A DNA stretch of 64,000 nt. Origin: Mantis religiosa. Lineage: Eukaryota > Arthropoda > Insecta > Mantodea > Mantidae. The position numbers and the translations under genes were made by a program. How positions within the stretch are numbered: the first letter of the stretch is position 1; every line of letters starts with the position of its first letter. Location: positions 54,189,895 to 54,253,894 of the forward strand of contig CM060947.1 in NCBI GenBank assembly GCA_030765055.1, read 5' to 3'. Positions 50,939-63,116 of this stretch are shown here, in pieces. The notes under the pieces were generated by a model that made no database searches, was not told the origin of the DNA, and saw only the letters and a list, made by a program, of their open reading frames with translations.

Positions 50939-51341
50939 TAATGGGACGATAACAGAAAAATGGCGTACATATACAAAAAAAACTATTTGGTGTCGAAGGA
51001 TTTGTTTTACTTTACAAGCATTTACTATTTGCTATATGTGACATATCAATGAAAATCGAAGTAAGTATATTGTGAATTGCACATATTTTAGTAGACAGAC
51101 TTTGGCAAATTCTATTTGGTCTTTTGATAATTTATGAATTGAAATTAGAAGGTGTTTATAGCCCATGTCCGTCTAAACAATAGAGTTTACAGTGGTTAAA
51201 CAATTATAAAAATTAGTTCAAAGGTTTTCGGAATTACGCAACATAGAGTTACAATTTACTCTCTGCAAATTTCATGTGCATTTCTGTCTGTAACTTTACA
51301 CGGATACCAAAAATAATTAGCAGTCATGATGTTAGACTCAT
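50939..51341. other. no recognisable feature
   Basis: AT-rich spacer. Confidence 0.3.
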
Positions 51342-51660
51342 GTGGTCTGTACAAGAGAATCGAGTGAGAAGGAGATGTCGCATGTTGCAGAGCTATCAAA
51401 CTTTGATAAGGTCGTAATTGCGGCCTGCCACTTCAGTGGGTTGTCTAAAAGCCGCCAAGTTACAGAGGCACAAATCTACTGTGGCATTCGTCCTGCTTTA
51501 AGTGGAAGCTGTGATAATGGGAGACCGAATGAACGTCGTGACCAACGTCAAACTGTCAAAAACAGATCACAGTCGGTATGTATATACTGCAACATTAAGA
51601 ACCTTGAATATTGCTGAGCTATAACAGAAGCTCAATAAAACAGAGCCACCACAATGGACA
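51342..51660 (+). pseudogene. Tc1-like transposase N-terminal HTH fragment
   Basis: LSNFDKVVIAACHFSGLSKS is followed by a disrupted second helix-turn-helix, then CDNGRPNERRDQRQTVKNRS. This matches the paired-HTH start of Tc1-type transposases (L-S-x-F-x-x-G-x-I...GLS-I-S...W-x-x-x-G). The catalytic domain is absent downstream. Confidence 0.5.
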
Positions 51661-52353
51661 AATGAAGCAGTGGAAATAGATTCTACTCAATTATAGTTCC
51701 AGGTTTTGGGTGATCAGCAATTTTAGGGAGTCCAAATGTTAAATAGATAAGCAGTGCTCTCACTGCGCGTAAACATCAAGAGCGCTATCAGTAAACAACT
51801 AGAATCTTCTGGACATTTCTCCATCTCGAACGTTCTGGAACACTGTGTAAATGAACTATGGCTATATAATCGAATAAGTGACTCTGGCAGGGAGAGTTAG
51901 TGACTAAGTTAACGAGAGAATTTCTGAGTGCTTCTCTGGTGCGATAAAAGCGTGTTCCCCAAGCATGATTATGACGACTGTGGTGATTTACAGTGAGTTC
52001 TGTTATTGCAGGAGATTAGAGACATTTTTGTTCGACTTTAGAGCTAGGCCGGAGGAGATAGTTTGTTATTACGTGCGAGAAAGGGAAGTGCCAGTAATAA
52101 TTGGAAGTAGTCCATATTGATGAAGTATGAGTGTGAGCGAAGCCTAAGAGAAAATGAACTACATTAAGTGATAATAAAATGAAAGTGAAGTGCTGCTTAA
52201 AAATTGGATAAAGTCATAATATGATTCCTCGTCATATTTTTCAGGGTTTTAAGACGACAGACGATAGTGACTGGCGGTTGCGGTAGGACTGGACTTTGCG
52301 CTATGAAGCTCGTTCGTCTCGAAACGCCGTGGTCCAAGATGGAAAGGTAGCCC
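51661..52353. other. no recognisable feature
   Basis: Mixed sequence; nothing assignable. Confidence 0.3.
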
Positions 52354-52602
52354 AGCCCGCCTCGGTAGCGCAGATGGTAGCGTGTCGGCCTTACGTTCAA
52401 GAGGTCCCGAGTTCGAATCTCGGATAGGGTGAGTTACCTGGATAAGGTTTTCCCGGGGTTTTCCTTTATCCTATAGAGGGATGTCACTTAGCTCGAAGCT
52501 CCATGGACCCCGGACTCATTTGAACATCATTTCATCCATTTCATTCATCGTCCGATATGACTTAAGTTGGAGGACGTAAAATTAAAATAAAAAAAAAAAC
52601 AG
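52354..52602 (+). mobile_element. SINE-A, reference-quality full-length copy
   Basis: Head cctcggtagcgcagatggta (A box), B box gagttcgaatctcgg, conserved ggataaggttttcccggggt block, 3' ttggaggacgtaaaatt and an A-rich tail at 52580-52599. About 250 bp. It is the best template for the other copies. Confidence 0.92.
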
Positions 52603-53014
52603 GTTGGCTAGGGCCCGGATCAAGATTGTTGTCACTGTGGGATTTTCTAAAAACACGTCCTCGTTGACGCATTTTGTCTACCGGATCTTGTCGCTCTTCG
52701 GATCTCCACTTCAGGTCTTACTCCAAGGATTCACATAAGAAATAAACAAAGAAATATGGAAAAGTGAGTTAAAAAGTAAATTAATATTTTAATTCAACAC
52801 CTTCCAAGGATGGAATCGCGAATTTTCCAGAAAAACGCTCAAGCCAGAGTATCGCTCAATGGAATTTTTTTATTTTCCTCAAAAACCACTCTAACAAATT
52901 TTATTAAAATTCCATTGGTTGTCTAAGGACCAACACAAACTAAGTCTTGAGTGTAGCTGTGCTAGGGAAGATTTCCGGTTGCTGTATTATATTTACAAGT
53001 TTTATATTCTTAAC
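52603..53014. other. no recognisable feature
   Basis: AT-rich spacer between SINEs. Confidence 0.3.
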
Positions 53015-53190
53015 TCACGTTCAAGAGGTCCCGAGTTCGAATCTCGGTCAGGGTGAGTTACCTGGATAAGGTTTGTCCGGGGTTTTCCCTTATCCTCAAA
53101 GACGAATGTCGGATAACTCTAAGCTCCATGCATCCTGGACTCATTTGAGCATTATTTCACCCATTTCATTCATGTTGGAGGACGTAAATT
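53015..53190 (+). mobile_element. SINE-A, 5'-truncated
   Basis: Starts within the tRNA-like part (cacgttcaagaggtcccgag) and continues to ttggaggacgtaaatt. Confidence 0.88.
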
Positions 53191-53475
53191 ACAACAACAG
53201 AAAATGTCATCGGAAGAGCCATCGATATTAAAAAAAAAGTCTTTAAAATCATCTTGCACACTTAGTTTTTCTTCTTCCCCTTCATCAATCTTGTTTTCTG
53301 GCAACTTACACTCACCACGCCACGACCTTTTCCATGACGTTATCAAAGTTTCTCGTCCAACCTGGTCCCATGCAGGTCAGGCGAATGCATTGCATTTGCC
53401 CATTGGCAAGAGAATTCCAGTCATTTACCAGCTGAGAATAGCAATTTATCCTCTTTGAAACAAGATTTCATTTGG

Positions 53476-53632
53476 CTTGCCCCGTAGCTCACCTGCTTGC
53501 TGTGCTAGGGGTCACAGGTTCGATTCTCGGCGGTGAGGGTGGGGATTTTCTCCAACCATGATAATTCCTCATCTTCCCCAGAGTCTGGAAGTATGAATGA
53601 AAGTGCTAATGTGTGCCTGATCTAATAATTAA
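53476..53632 (+). mobile_element. SINE-B copy
   Basis: ccccgtagctcacctgcttg with a shortened D region, B box caggttcgattctcgg, then gtggggattttctccaac and ggaagtatgaatgaaagtgc. Same family as 39055-39236. Confidence 0.8.
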
Positions 53633-53981
53633 ACGGCCGCCGATATGAACATTGCAGTTAAAGCCGGGGTATTAAAAAACACCTATTACTGTAAATAACG
53701 TTTTCTATTTTCTTCGAAACTGGTCCAAGTAATCCGGACGTTCGAGCTAGTGTAGTTATAGTAGAATACGAGGGAGGAACAAAAATTATTCCAGCAACAT
53801 GATGCCACAGGCCACGCTGCTCTTGTAGATGATCCATGGCAACCGTACGTGGGCATTTTGTGCTTTAGGTATCACTTTTGGAATCATTCAGAGGTTCTTG
53901 TTGGTATTTAAAGAATAACTTTCAATAATATTGTCTACAGACTTTTTAGACCTTCATGATAATACTTTTACGCCCTCTGTA

Positions 53982-54218
53982 GCTTCTGTAGCGTAAGTAG
54001 TAAAGTATCTGCTTCACGTCCAAAAGGTACCAAGTCCGAATCTCAGTCAGGGTGACTTATCTGGATAAGGTTTCTTTCCGGGGTTGTCCCTTATCCTAAA
54101 ATATGAATGTCAGGTAACGCTAAGCTCTCTGGACGCTGGACTCATTTGAGCATCATTTCATCCATTTCATCCATCGTCCGATATGACCTAACCGGTTAAA
54201 GGATGAAAATTTAAAACA
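53982..54218 (+). mobile_element. SINE-A, diverged full-length copy
   Basis: The head (gtagcgtaagtagtaaagta) and B box (caagtccgaatctcag) are degraded. The central ggggttgtcccttatcct and 3' catcgtccgatatgac blocks are clear. Confidence 0.85.
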
Positions 54219-54418
54219 TAAAATATTTTATGGAAATTAATGCTATTTCTGTAAAAAAGTAATTTGTTATTTAAAAAATTTAAACCTGTTTTTAATTATA
54301 TAGAAATTCACAACAGCATGATTAGTCTCAAATATGCACTTTTATATTTTTTTCTATTTTAAAGGATATAAAATTAGTAAATATAATACAGCATCCGGAA
54401 ATTTTCCCTAGCACAGCT

Positions 54419-54541
<123 letters not shown>

Positions 54542-55579
54542 GAGGTTATAAACCGATTACAGAGGAAGGCATTATTGCATCCTGCAGTTATACTGGCAAT
54601 CAATAATATTTAGATTCAGGCAGTGTTGATGAACCAACTATGGTTATGATCCACATACAAGCAGTAACAAACACAGAGAAACTGATGCTTTATTCCGAGC
54701 CAAGCCGGAACATTGCAAAGGAACTTCTAATGTTAAAGCGGATGCTAGGTAGCACTGCTCGTACGCGATACTTTAAACTGAGATAGCAGAAGCTCACTGC
54801 CCTTTTTACTACCGACTATGTTGTAGTTATATTATGTACAGTGGAAACACGTAGGCTATTACAGTTGTAAGAAAATTTCTTTAATTCTCTTCAAATGTGT
54901 TATTCTGCATCATATTGCGGCGACATTTGAGAGAAGTTTTTATGTTGAATTTTCTTCTCTATCCATGTTGGGACGTTCGATTATGCAGCTTGTATGATAT
55001 TATATTCCGTGTTGGAAAACATATTTATTGATTGGATGTGAATATTAAAAGAAATATGATGAATGTATATTAAATTAGATTTTGATGTCGTGCCAGCACA
55101 TGAAAATTCCTTCCCGGGGCGTCGTCTCGGAATGATGTTTTTCTCTTACGATGTTAATTTTCCAAACTAAAATTACATGTCTCCTTTTTCTATATAATAA
55201 ATGTAATTTTCCATCGTTAAATGCACAATGAAACAACACAGGTTATATCATAAGCCTCCTAATACCTCAAATTTCTCAATTTACACGCATCTTCACACTC
55301 TCTATTTCTTTACTCTTCAGACATCTCAATTCCACAAAGTTAAAGCATCTACTAATCTCGTTCCCTTCAGGACTATTGACTTTTCTCACAGTTGCCCTTA
55401 ACAACCAAACGTTTCCACATACTTATTAAATATTCATAGCCTCCCATATACACATCCTGATTTTTCGCGGCCAAACTAAAACAACTATTACACAGTGCAC
55501 ACAATTTAATTGTTTTAGGAGAAAGTGTGGTGTTACTACTTTCTAATTTCCATTAAAATGTTTCGGTAATGATGTACAT
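54542..55579. other. no gene recognised
   Basis: AT-rich. Possibly the interior of a degraded pogo/Tigger-like element whose right end is at 55580-55672. Confidence 0.3.
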
Positions 55580-55672
55580 GTTTTATCGTTCTTCCGTCAT
55601 TCTCCGGGTAACCGGGAATTTCGTTAACTCGGATCGGCCGGTCCCAGTTGTCCGGGTAAACGAGTTTCTACT
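55580..55672. mobile_element. pogo/Tigger-like terminal sequence
   Basis: tccgggtaaccgggaatttc, then ttaactcggatcggccggtc and ccgggtaaacgagtttctac followed by tgta. The inverse reads CAGTAGAAACTCGTTTACCC, like the CAGTAGAACCTCGATTATCC-type ends of pogo/Tigger elements, with the internal stem-like repeat they often show. The opposite end was not identified. Confidence 0.6.
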
Positions 55673-57403
55673 GTATTATTATATTATGTTTGTAATGCTG
55701 ATGGTTTCATTACACCTTTATTTGCAGGAAAAGAAGTGGAAATACGCCTCGAGAAGTGTAATATAGTAAGGTTTATTGGGGATATGGTCCTCCAGAACGG
55801 AGTGAAAAAGTGAAGGACCCACGGAAGGCTACCGGCTGCAGGTAGACAAGCCACAATGAGGCGCAGAAGTTCCTAACATTTCCTAGCTCGACGACTCGTT
55901 CCACTATTGGAGCTGCCTAGTTAGGGCGAAGAACGACCTCTGGAACCAAACAGCCACCTGCTGTTTACAGGGAATACCCTTTCCTTGTAGGAAGGTACCC
56001 CAATAGCTGTCTGGCATCGCCATATACCATGAACCCGAGAAGCAGACTTGAAAAAAAAATGGAAGTAATCGGAGTGACAGGGAAATGAGAAGGAGAGATC
56101 AATGTTTAATGACGAGAAAACTAAGATCGAAGAGATATCGGCACAAATCAATCCGAGATTCCAGCAAAACAAGTCTCAAAGATACCGTATAACCAACCAA
56201 ATTGATGTACACGTTAGTGTTCAAGTCATTTCACGTCCTTCGCAGAAAACAGTCATAATCCAAGAGCTCCAGGTAACCACAGTGAACGTTCGCAGGTCGT
56301 GAAAGGGTAATTAAGGTAGGCTATGCGAGTTCTACGGGGTAATCGTGTTGCGCATATCGTTATGTGGACGCTAGGTGACGTCACTTCCCGTTGCCTAGGA
56401 ACATGCCGACCTTACTTTAGGGAACGCCGCTACATGGGTAAAACCTCAGAACACGACCAAACGGTCATGGGAGACGTGGAAATAAAAAATAAAACATGGC
56501 CTCGCCAGGGGATGGGACAAATTAAAAACTCTGGTTATCTGTAGCAGCAGATTGTGAAACTTGCACTATCGACCGATACGACTGGATTTATAACGTTGGT
56601 ACCACTGTGTTTTGATAACAGATCACCCTTGATACTGCAACAAACCGGGCTTGTACTCTGCAAGCACTCTCGTAAAAATCATTTAAAATAAAACGTGACA
56701 GACACTGGATCTATGGTTATCGGCCATTATGAGAATGGCAGCTCCGGTTACTCAAAAACGCTTTTAAGGCGATTTCATATACGAGGATGTTGTCATAATA
56801 ATGAATCACTTCCTATTCTGCTTTCAGAAGTTGGAAATGTCCTTGATGAAACAATTAGTGCATGCACTTCTACCGCCACCTACCCATCTAGTTTTCACAG
56901 TAATGCAAGCTGGTAACACTAATAAATCTTATAAACAAATGAAGACTACAACTTAATGCAAAACATTCTAACACCTTTTCTGCCGTTAATGCTCCGCTTT
57001 TCCAGGGATCCTCCGTGTTTTGTCACAAATTTTGTTCCTCCGTTTTATTATTTAACCGGAATACGCAATTCTCCGTTTTTGTTGGCCTGCTGCGAATTAT
57101 TGAATTATATATAATTACTTAAATATTCTCATAAAGTTTATGTAGATAATCTTTGGAAAATGGCACTTTGTTTTGTTTCATTTCGCGAGTGCTGGTAACA
57201 GAGGTGCCTTCTAAATCAACGTAGGTATATACCTGTGTATGCCTTCGTGTCGCAGCAGTGAAGCACGTTTCTGTCAGCGATAATAAGCGAATTTAATGTC
57301 TCTCTGAATTTGTCTTCTATTTGCCATCAGTTATACTTCCGTTACCATTCTACTATATGTTGTAAATATATTTTAAGCGTGGTTGTTGGAAGCTAAGCCT
57401 AAA
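55673..57403. other. no gene recognised
   Basis: Mixed sequence. Small frames at 55921-56172, 56102-56302 and 56695-56916 have no motif. Confidence 0.3.
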
Positions 57404-57530
57404 ATGTTGGTGATCGTGTGCAATGATAGTTGGAAAATGTTTGAGGTTGAAGACGATCCAACAAAGACTCCTCCACGGAAGAAATTGAAGGCAAAATATC
57501 GTCAAACATATCTCAAGAAATGGGAATATA

Positions 57531-58432
57531 CGAGGGTTGTTCAATAAAGAAGGATCACAATTTTTTTTGACAACATACCTTTACTCATCCTCATAATTTT
57601 TATATTCCTTCACAAAATAGTCTCCCCTGAATGCGATGCACTTGTCCCAGCATTTCTGCCAATCTTCAAAGACATGCTGGAAACCATTTTTTCAGAGATC
57701 CTTCAAAATCGCCTCCGCAGGCTTCACCACTGCTTCTGATCATAGATAATGCCTCCCACGAAGGCCTTTCTTCAAGTTAAGAAATAGAAAAAAGTCACAT
57801 GGAGTTAAATCCGGACTATAGGGAGGGTGAGGGATGCACTTCACGTTGATTTTTGCAAAATATTCAGCAACAACATTGGCAATAAGTGGCCGCGCATTAT
57901 CGTGCTGCAGCATCCAGCCTGCTTCACGGAAATGTGTTCTTTTGCGCCTGATATGGACTGCAATGTTTTCAGGACATCCCTGTAGTATTGTCTAGTTACT
58001 GATATGTATGTAGGTACAACATGCTGATAAACCATTCCATGAATATCAAAGAATGAGATGACCATAACTTTCCCAGCAGAAGCAACCACTTTTGCTTTCT
58101 TGGGGATTTGTGATGAAGGAGATTTCCACACTGAGCTTTGCTGTTTGCTCTCAGGATCAAAATCATGTAGCCAAGTTTCATCCACAGTGATTACGTTTGA
58201 AAGAAACTCCGGGTCTTCCTCTGACATCAACTTTAACTGCATGTTACCTTCATTGCAGCGGTAGGCGATATTGAACATGTCTGAACTTCCCTGGCTCTCA
58301 CAGTCGGGAACCAGGAGTACCAACAAAGGAAACTACTACGGCGTGTTTGTTTCACATTTAGCTAACAGAATATAATAGTGCGAAAAGTTATGCCCGTAAA
58401 AATTATTATCATTCTTTATTGAACAACCATCA
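57531..58432 (-). mobile_element. mariner element, same internally deleted family as 21325-22236
   Basis: 902 bp. Terminal repeats cgagggttgttcaataaag (left) and ctttattgaacaaccatca (right) are inverted with a few mismatches, flanked by TA (57529-57530, 58433-58434). It shares the same missing N-terminal coding region and the upstream sequence ctactacggcgtgtttg with the other copy. Confidence 0.9.
57841..58326 (-). pseudogene. mariner transposase, N-terminally truncated and frameshifted
   Basis: A 161-codon frame: LVPDCESQGSSDMFNIAYRC, ITVDETWLHDFDPESKQQSS (first Asp, with the usual DETW) and VTRQYYRDVLKTLQ. It then loses frame before the second Asp region; the rest continues in other frames (cattatcgtgctgcagcatcc region). 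It lacks the HTH domain exactly as in the copy at 22115. Confidence 0.85.
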
Positions 58433-58810
58433 TATATTTCCGTGGGTAAAGCCAGCATCAGACGAGAATCGGGCATTTTGTACCACGTGTAGGAAAGATT
58501 TCAACATTTCACATAGTATAAAAATTAATTGGAAGCAAACTGGACGTTATAAGGAGCATCCAAACAAGGAAAAGTGTAATGCTGGAGTTTGAAATAAACT
58601 TTCGAATTATTTTGTTAATTTGAACAATAAACAAGAATATGGCAATATCACAGCGTGTGAACTTGGTGTATTGTATCATGCAGTCACACACAATAAGACA
58701 GCTCCAGGTGACAGTGAAATATGAGAATAAAGTTTGTTCAGAATTTTATAATTCTGGAAAATATGATGCGGAGATATTAAAAATGCCAAGAATTCAGTTA
58801 AGTACAATAA

Positions 58811-58992
58811 AATGTAGCATGTTAAATTGAAGGGTACTTGTAAGGTTAATAATGGGCAGAATTTAATGTTTATGTATTCAGCATACTATGTGTTTGTCAG
58901 TGTATCTTTCTTAGTTTAAAAAATTAAAAAATGAGTCACTCCGTGTATATATAATCAGTAATACACGCCTAATTCCAGAGCCGAACCAAATG
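58811..58992. other. short spacer
   Basis: Nothing recognised. Confidence 0.3.
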
Positions 58993-59262
58993 AGAAAGAA
59001 AACGATCATAATTAGGTAAATAATATAACATACTCTGCTGTCTACATACGGAACAGTGAACTATTTCAATTATATTAACAGTAGATGGCAGAACAATAGA
59101 CCATTTGATTTATTTTTTAAAAAGAGGTACGAATAAAACACGTGGTAAGAAAAATCAATCAAGTTATACTTTTTATAATTTAATTTTAAATTATCAGAAG
59201 GATAGTAATGTTATCCAAGTATAATTGCTAATATCTCATAAATTGTAAATAAACATATCAAT
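58993..59262. repeat. repeat family F, copy 1
   Basis: About 270 bp matching 63477-63744 in the same orientation, from gagaaagaaaac to taaataaacatatcaatgg. Includes acatacggaacagtgaacta and agtagatggcag. No coding capacity; family not recognised. Confidence 0.8.
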
Positions 59263-59344
59263 GGAACTTGCCATGAAGTAGTACATATTGTGACTTTGTG
59301 GGTTCGTGAAATGAAAAGTCCAATTACACCACTCAACAATGTTC

Positions 59345-59350
59345 TTTATT
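59345..59350 (-). promoter_or_regulatory. LTR polyadenylation signal
   Basis: AATAAA on the minus strand, about 55 nt before the LTR 3' end and about 260 nt after the TATA box. Confidence 0.6.
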
Positions 59351-59608
59351 TCCACCGACTTACAGTTAAACTCTTGCCAATTACACAGAATTTCGTGCTG
59401 CACACAATTACAATTTACCAGTTCGTCCGTTACAATTTCCTTGTACTCGCGGTTACGTAAGCTCCGGTACACATTCACAGTTACGTACAGTCTTCCGTTG
59501 CACAATCTTCTCGTACATTAACACGTCACTGACTAACTCTTACACCAAGAACTGCGACTGTCTCCTCACTCACTAACTGACCAACTCCCCCTGTCCGTCT
59601 GTAACCCT

Positions 59609-59618
59609 CTTTATATAG
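59609..59618 (-). promoter_or_regulatory. LTR TATA box
   Basis: cctatataaa on the minus strand within the solo LTR, upstream of ggacagggggagttggtcag, the likely transcript start region. Confidence 0.6.
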
Positions 59619-59833
59619 GAATATCGCCAGTTTCTAGTGACCAGGGGAATGTTCCAGATTCCGTAATTTCGAGAAACAGGTGTAGAGAAACAGACGACAC
59701 AGTCATGTTTTTCCCCTGACCACAGCCTGTCACCACTATAGGACAAACGAGGCGAGGGCGTGGCTAACCGAACCTTCCCTGTCTCCCGCTCTCAGCTGCT
59801 TCACAGGGTGTTCCAGCGCTCGCGTTACAATAT

Positions 59834-60669
59834 TAAGGTATAAAATAGACAAGAAAATGCCATTTTATAATCATAAATGACAAATAAATTATTTGTATCT
59901 TTTGAAGTGGATTTGTATATAAAGAAGGAATCTTGCTAGTCTAATTTCACACATTTAATGTCAGCAGAGTTGAATTCTTCATTTACCCCATGTATGGCTG
60001 TGGCATTGTGATTCAGATTGGCTTGTTGAAAGACCAAACTCTTCCCCTGGCCGGCCTACCTGAACGCCTTTCGGGGGTTTTCCCAGATCACAGCGTGAGA
60101 TGGTTAGAGAAGTTACTGCCGCATGTGTGAACGATGTCTTGGGCTCAGGCGTGAGAGACACGGTTAGTCATTGGCAGAGGCAAGAGCTTTTGCTTTTAAC
60201 AATTTTTCGCGGATTTTTTGCTTTTTTCGAGAGTAATATTTTGTTAGCTATAAATGAGAACATTTCTATTATTTTTAGTTTGCATAGAAAAATTTACATT
60301 TATTACAAATTGCATAAATATAATTCTAATTTAACATCCATGTCTTCATACCATGAAGCTAGAAGTCGAAAACATTTTTTTACAAATTTAACGAAAGCAA
60401 GATAAAATTTAACACTTAGCAAAGACAATACAGTGACATGCGCACTGAAATAACAGCTAAGCGGTGCAACAATAAACTGACACCACAGCACGCGGCTGCT
60501 CCATGATACCGAGAACTGTTTGTCGTATGCTAACTAGATATGGATAGCACACCGTGCAAAGCAAAAAACTCTTATTATGCTGAATAAAGGTACTGAGAAG
60601 ATTGAACTTCTAGGAAGCTACTCTCACACATTATATTAACATGAAAATATTGTCTCTCGGGGCTTAAGA
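59834..60669. other. no recognisable feature
   Basis: AT-rich; nothing assignable. Confidence 0.3.
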
Positions 60670-61569
60670 ATGTGGTCCAAGATGCCCGAAAGTTAAAAAA
60701 CGAATACAAACAATACCTCACTGAACACCACCCATATTTAGAAGCTAAACTGTTTCCATTGTCTGTACTAACACGCTGATATAGCTGCTTTAATTCAATA
60801 GTTTACATTGCCAGCACTTTTGATGCAATTGTCGATCTCCTTTCTAAATGAAAACCTTTCAGTTCCTGCGCGAAATTTGTTAAATGATCATTTTTGCGAT
60901 GCCAAGTGCTGCAATATTGTAAAAGAACAACAACAATATTTGTTTCAGAAAATTGCAAATTTATAACTGATCCATATCCCGAATTAATTCGCTGAGAACC
61001 AAATATGAAATATTAGAGAGTGGTCGCTTTGGAAACAGAGTAAATGCACTTGTAAATCATACAAAGGGTCCCAGTGTTACAAAAGCTAGGAAGAGAATCT
61101 AAAGTTTGCTGCCGTATGACTTTGTCTAAATTAAACTCCATTATGTCAAATGAAACTGATGATATAGCAATAAAAGCTTTATATCATTTGTTTGAGCCTT
61201 CTAGGCTAGTTACTAAGTCAAGTGTTGGCGATTTAAATCATGTAATGGCAGCATTTAAACAACTAAATGCATTTAAAAGCCAGTGGAATTAGTTGCGAAT
61301 CTGATTTGTGTCTTTATCACAAAGCGCTTTGTGACATTGTTGAACAGCAAAGCCAAGATGGTAAGGATAATAGACTAGATTTTGTAACAGCACTCCTGGC
61401 ATTGAAGGCAAAAGCTATTCTGTGAAAAGTTCTTTGTCTTTGGTTGCCGATCTCAAACACTGACAGTGAGACATTTTTCTCTACATATAACTTAGTTGTG
61501 ACAGACAACAGAACAAGTATAAACAGCGAAAAAATCACAACTTGTTGTGTACTGCAGTTTGGCGATGTC
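60670..61569 (+). pseudogene. hAT-type transposase C-terminal remnant
   Basis: The end reads PISNTDSETFFSTYNLVVTD, then NRTSINSEKITTCCVLQFGD: the hAT C-terminal dimerisation signature (P-x-S-N-x-D-x-E-x-x-F-S...L-x-D-x-R). Upstream frames (61074-61292: LFEPSRLVTKSSVGDLNHVM) are partly open, and multiple stops separate them. Only the C-terminal part is securely assigned; the 5' limit is approximate. Confidence 0.6.
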
Positions 61570-61857
61570 TGATGTGTGATATTTGATTTTATTCATGTTA
61601 CCTACCGTCTGCTGATTTCAAATAAAATATTTTAATTTGGAAAAAAGGGGTTTTACAGTTGTGTTACTCTAATTACCTGTTACTTTTCATTAATCATTAA
61701 TTCTTCCTGAAAATTTGCACGAAATTAATGCAAATTTATGGTAAAGAAACACAAAAAACTACCAATTAAAATTATTAATGCGAATTTTATAAATAATTGT
61801 CACCACAAAATCTTCCCTCTGGTCATTGGGCTCGTCAGGCAGTGCTACGTAAACATA
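61570..61857. other. short spacer
   Basis: Nothing recognised. Confidence 0.3.
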
Positions 61858-63116
61858 CGAGGGGGGACCCAAAAGAAACCAGACTCCGAGGGCGCTGCCA
61901 CTCGTAGACGTAGTGCAGGGTTCTCTCACTAGATGGTGTTAGTAGAGACCTTCATGAAACAGCTGTGCAGACGGCGTCAGTGTAGAGCTGAACGTGCAAG
62001 TGTGGTATTGTGTTTCTCTGACTGTTTGCAGGTTACCTCTGCGAAGTCGTTATGGCAACTTTAAAAGAACAAAGAGTGTGTGTGAAATTTTCTTTCCTGC
62101 TTAAAAGCTGCAACGGAGACACACCAAATGCTTCAGGAAGCTGTTTAGGAGGACGCTATAACCCGCACACAGGTTTTTCAGTGGTTTGGGCGCTTTAAAC
62201 GTGGTGAGAGGTGTGTTGAAGACCAAGCTCGTTCTGGACGCCCTTCAACATCGTGAAATGAGGAGAACATTGAAAAGGTCCGCCAAAAGATCAACGAGGA
62301 TCGTCGCCAAACGATCGACCAAATTTCAGCAGCGACAGGAATCAGTTGGAGCTCGTGCCAGCTGATTTTGAGGGAGGATTTGTACATCAGACGTGTTGCT
62401 GCTAAATTTGTTCCGCGCCTTCTCACACAGGAGCACAAAACCATCCGCATGAATGTGTGTCAGGACTTGAAAACAGAGATTGCACGTGATCCAAACTTCT
62501 TGAACAAAGTCATTACAGGGGATGAGAGTTGGTGTTACGGGTATGACCCAGAAAACAAGCAAGCGTCAAGCCAGTGGAGGAGTCCCAACTCTCCCAGACC
62601 AAACAAAGCAAGTGAGGTCAAATGTGAAGAGGATAATCATTGTCTTTTTTTATTTTCATGGAATTGTGCATCGGGAATTCGTACCCCCTGGCCAGACTGT
62701 TAACCAGCACTTTTACTTGGATGTTTTAAGGCGTCTGCGAGAGGATGTGAGGAGGAAATTCCCGGAACTTTGGCGAACAGCTGACTGGTTTCTGCATCTC
62801 GACAACGCTCCAGCACACACGGCCTTACGAGTGACCCACTATTTGCCATCTCAGAGGTGGTGTGTCGTTCCCCACGCTCGATATTTGCCGGGCCTAGCCC
62901 CGTGCGACTGTTTCCTATTTCCACGAATGAAAAAAACGCTAAAAGGAGAGCTTTATGACGATGTGGAGGATGTAATAACAGCTTCGCAAAGGGCACTGGA
63001 CAATATCAAAATTGAGGAGTTTCAAACATGCTTCCAACAGTGGGAAAAGAGACTTGACAAGTGCATCACATCATTAAATTTTTATGACTACAATCCGGTT
63101 TCCTTTGAGTCCCCCT
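61858..63116 (+). mobile_element. near-full-length mariner element
   Basis: 1259 bp between TA dinucleotides (61856-61857, 63117-63118). The terminal repeats (gggggacccaaaagaaacca at 61863 and its inverted counterpart tggtttcctttgagtcccc-like at 63096-63114) match with few differences. The length is typical of mariner. Confidence 0.9.
62052..63110 (+). pseudogene. mariner transposase with three visible lesions
   Basis: The Met at 62052 begins MATLKEQRVCVKFSFLLKSC. A frameshift near 62095 moves the HTH (QWFGRFKRGERCVEDQARSG) to another frame. A stop lies near 62257. The catalytic part continues VITGDESWCYGYDPENKQAS (first Asp) and a second frameshift lies near 62620. It continues FVPPGQTVNQHFYLDVLRRL, FLHLDNAPAHTALRVTHYL (second Asp) and LPGLAPCDCFLFPRMKKTLK (third Asp). 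Spacing between the last two is 34 residues, so DD34D, all three acidic residues kept. The C-terminal frame reads into the terminal repeat. It is the youngest-looking mariner here. Confidence 0.9.

Larger units (their letters stand above)
57404..58810 (+). pseudogene. hAT-type BED/TTF zinc-finger transposase N-terminus, split by a mariner
   Basis: The Met at 57404 leads to an acidic segment, then PPRKKLKAKYRQTYLKKWE. The frame is broken by the mariner at 57531-58432 and resumes FPWVKPASDENRAFCTTCRK, then DFNISHS and KEHPNKEK: a W...FPW...C-x2-C...H BED/TTF-like finger of hAT-type elements. ACELGVLYHAVTHNK near 58655 fits the following domain of the same family. Removing the insertion and one TA restores an uninterrupted reading across the site. 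Later frameshifts and the missing catalytic part make it a pseudogene. Confidence 0.7.
59289..59829 (-). mobile_element. solo LTR, 541 bp, with ATAT target duplication
   Basis: In minus orientation it begins TGTAACGCGAGCG and ends AACCCACAAAGTCACA (TG...CA), flanked by ATAT at 59285-59288 and 59830-59833. A TATA box lies at 59609-59618 and an AATAAA signal at 59345-59350 (both minus). The terminal ggactttt-attt-acgaacccacaaagt block is shared with the LTR at 37499-37931. No internal gag-pol region lies on either side. Confidence 0.9.
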
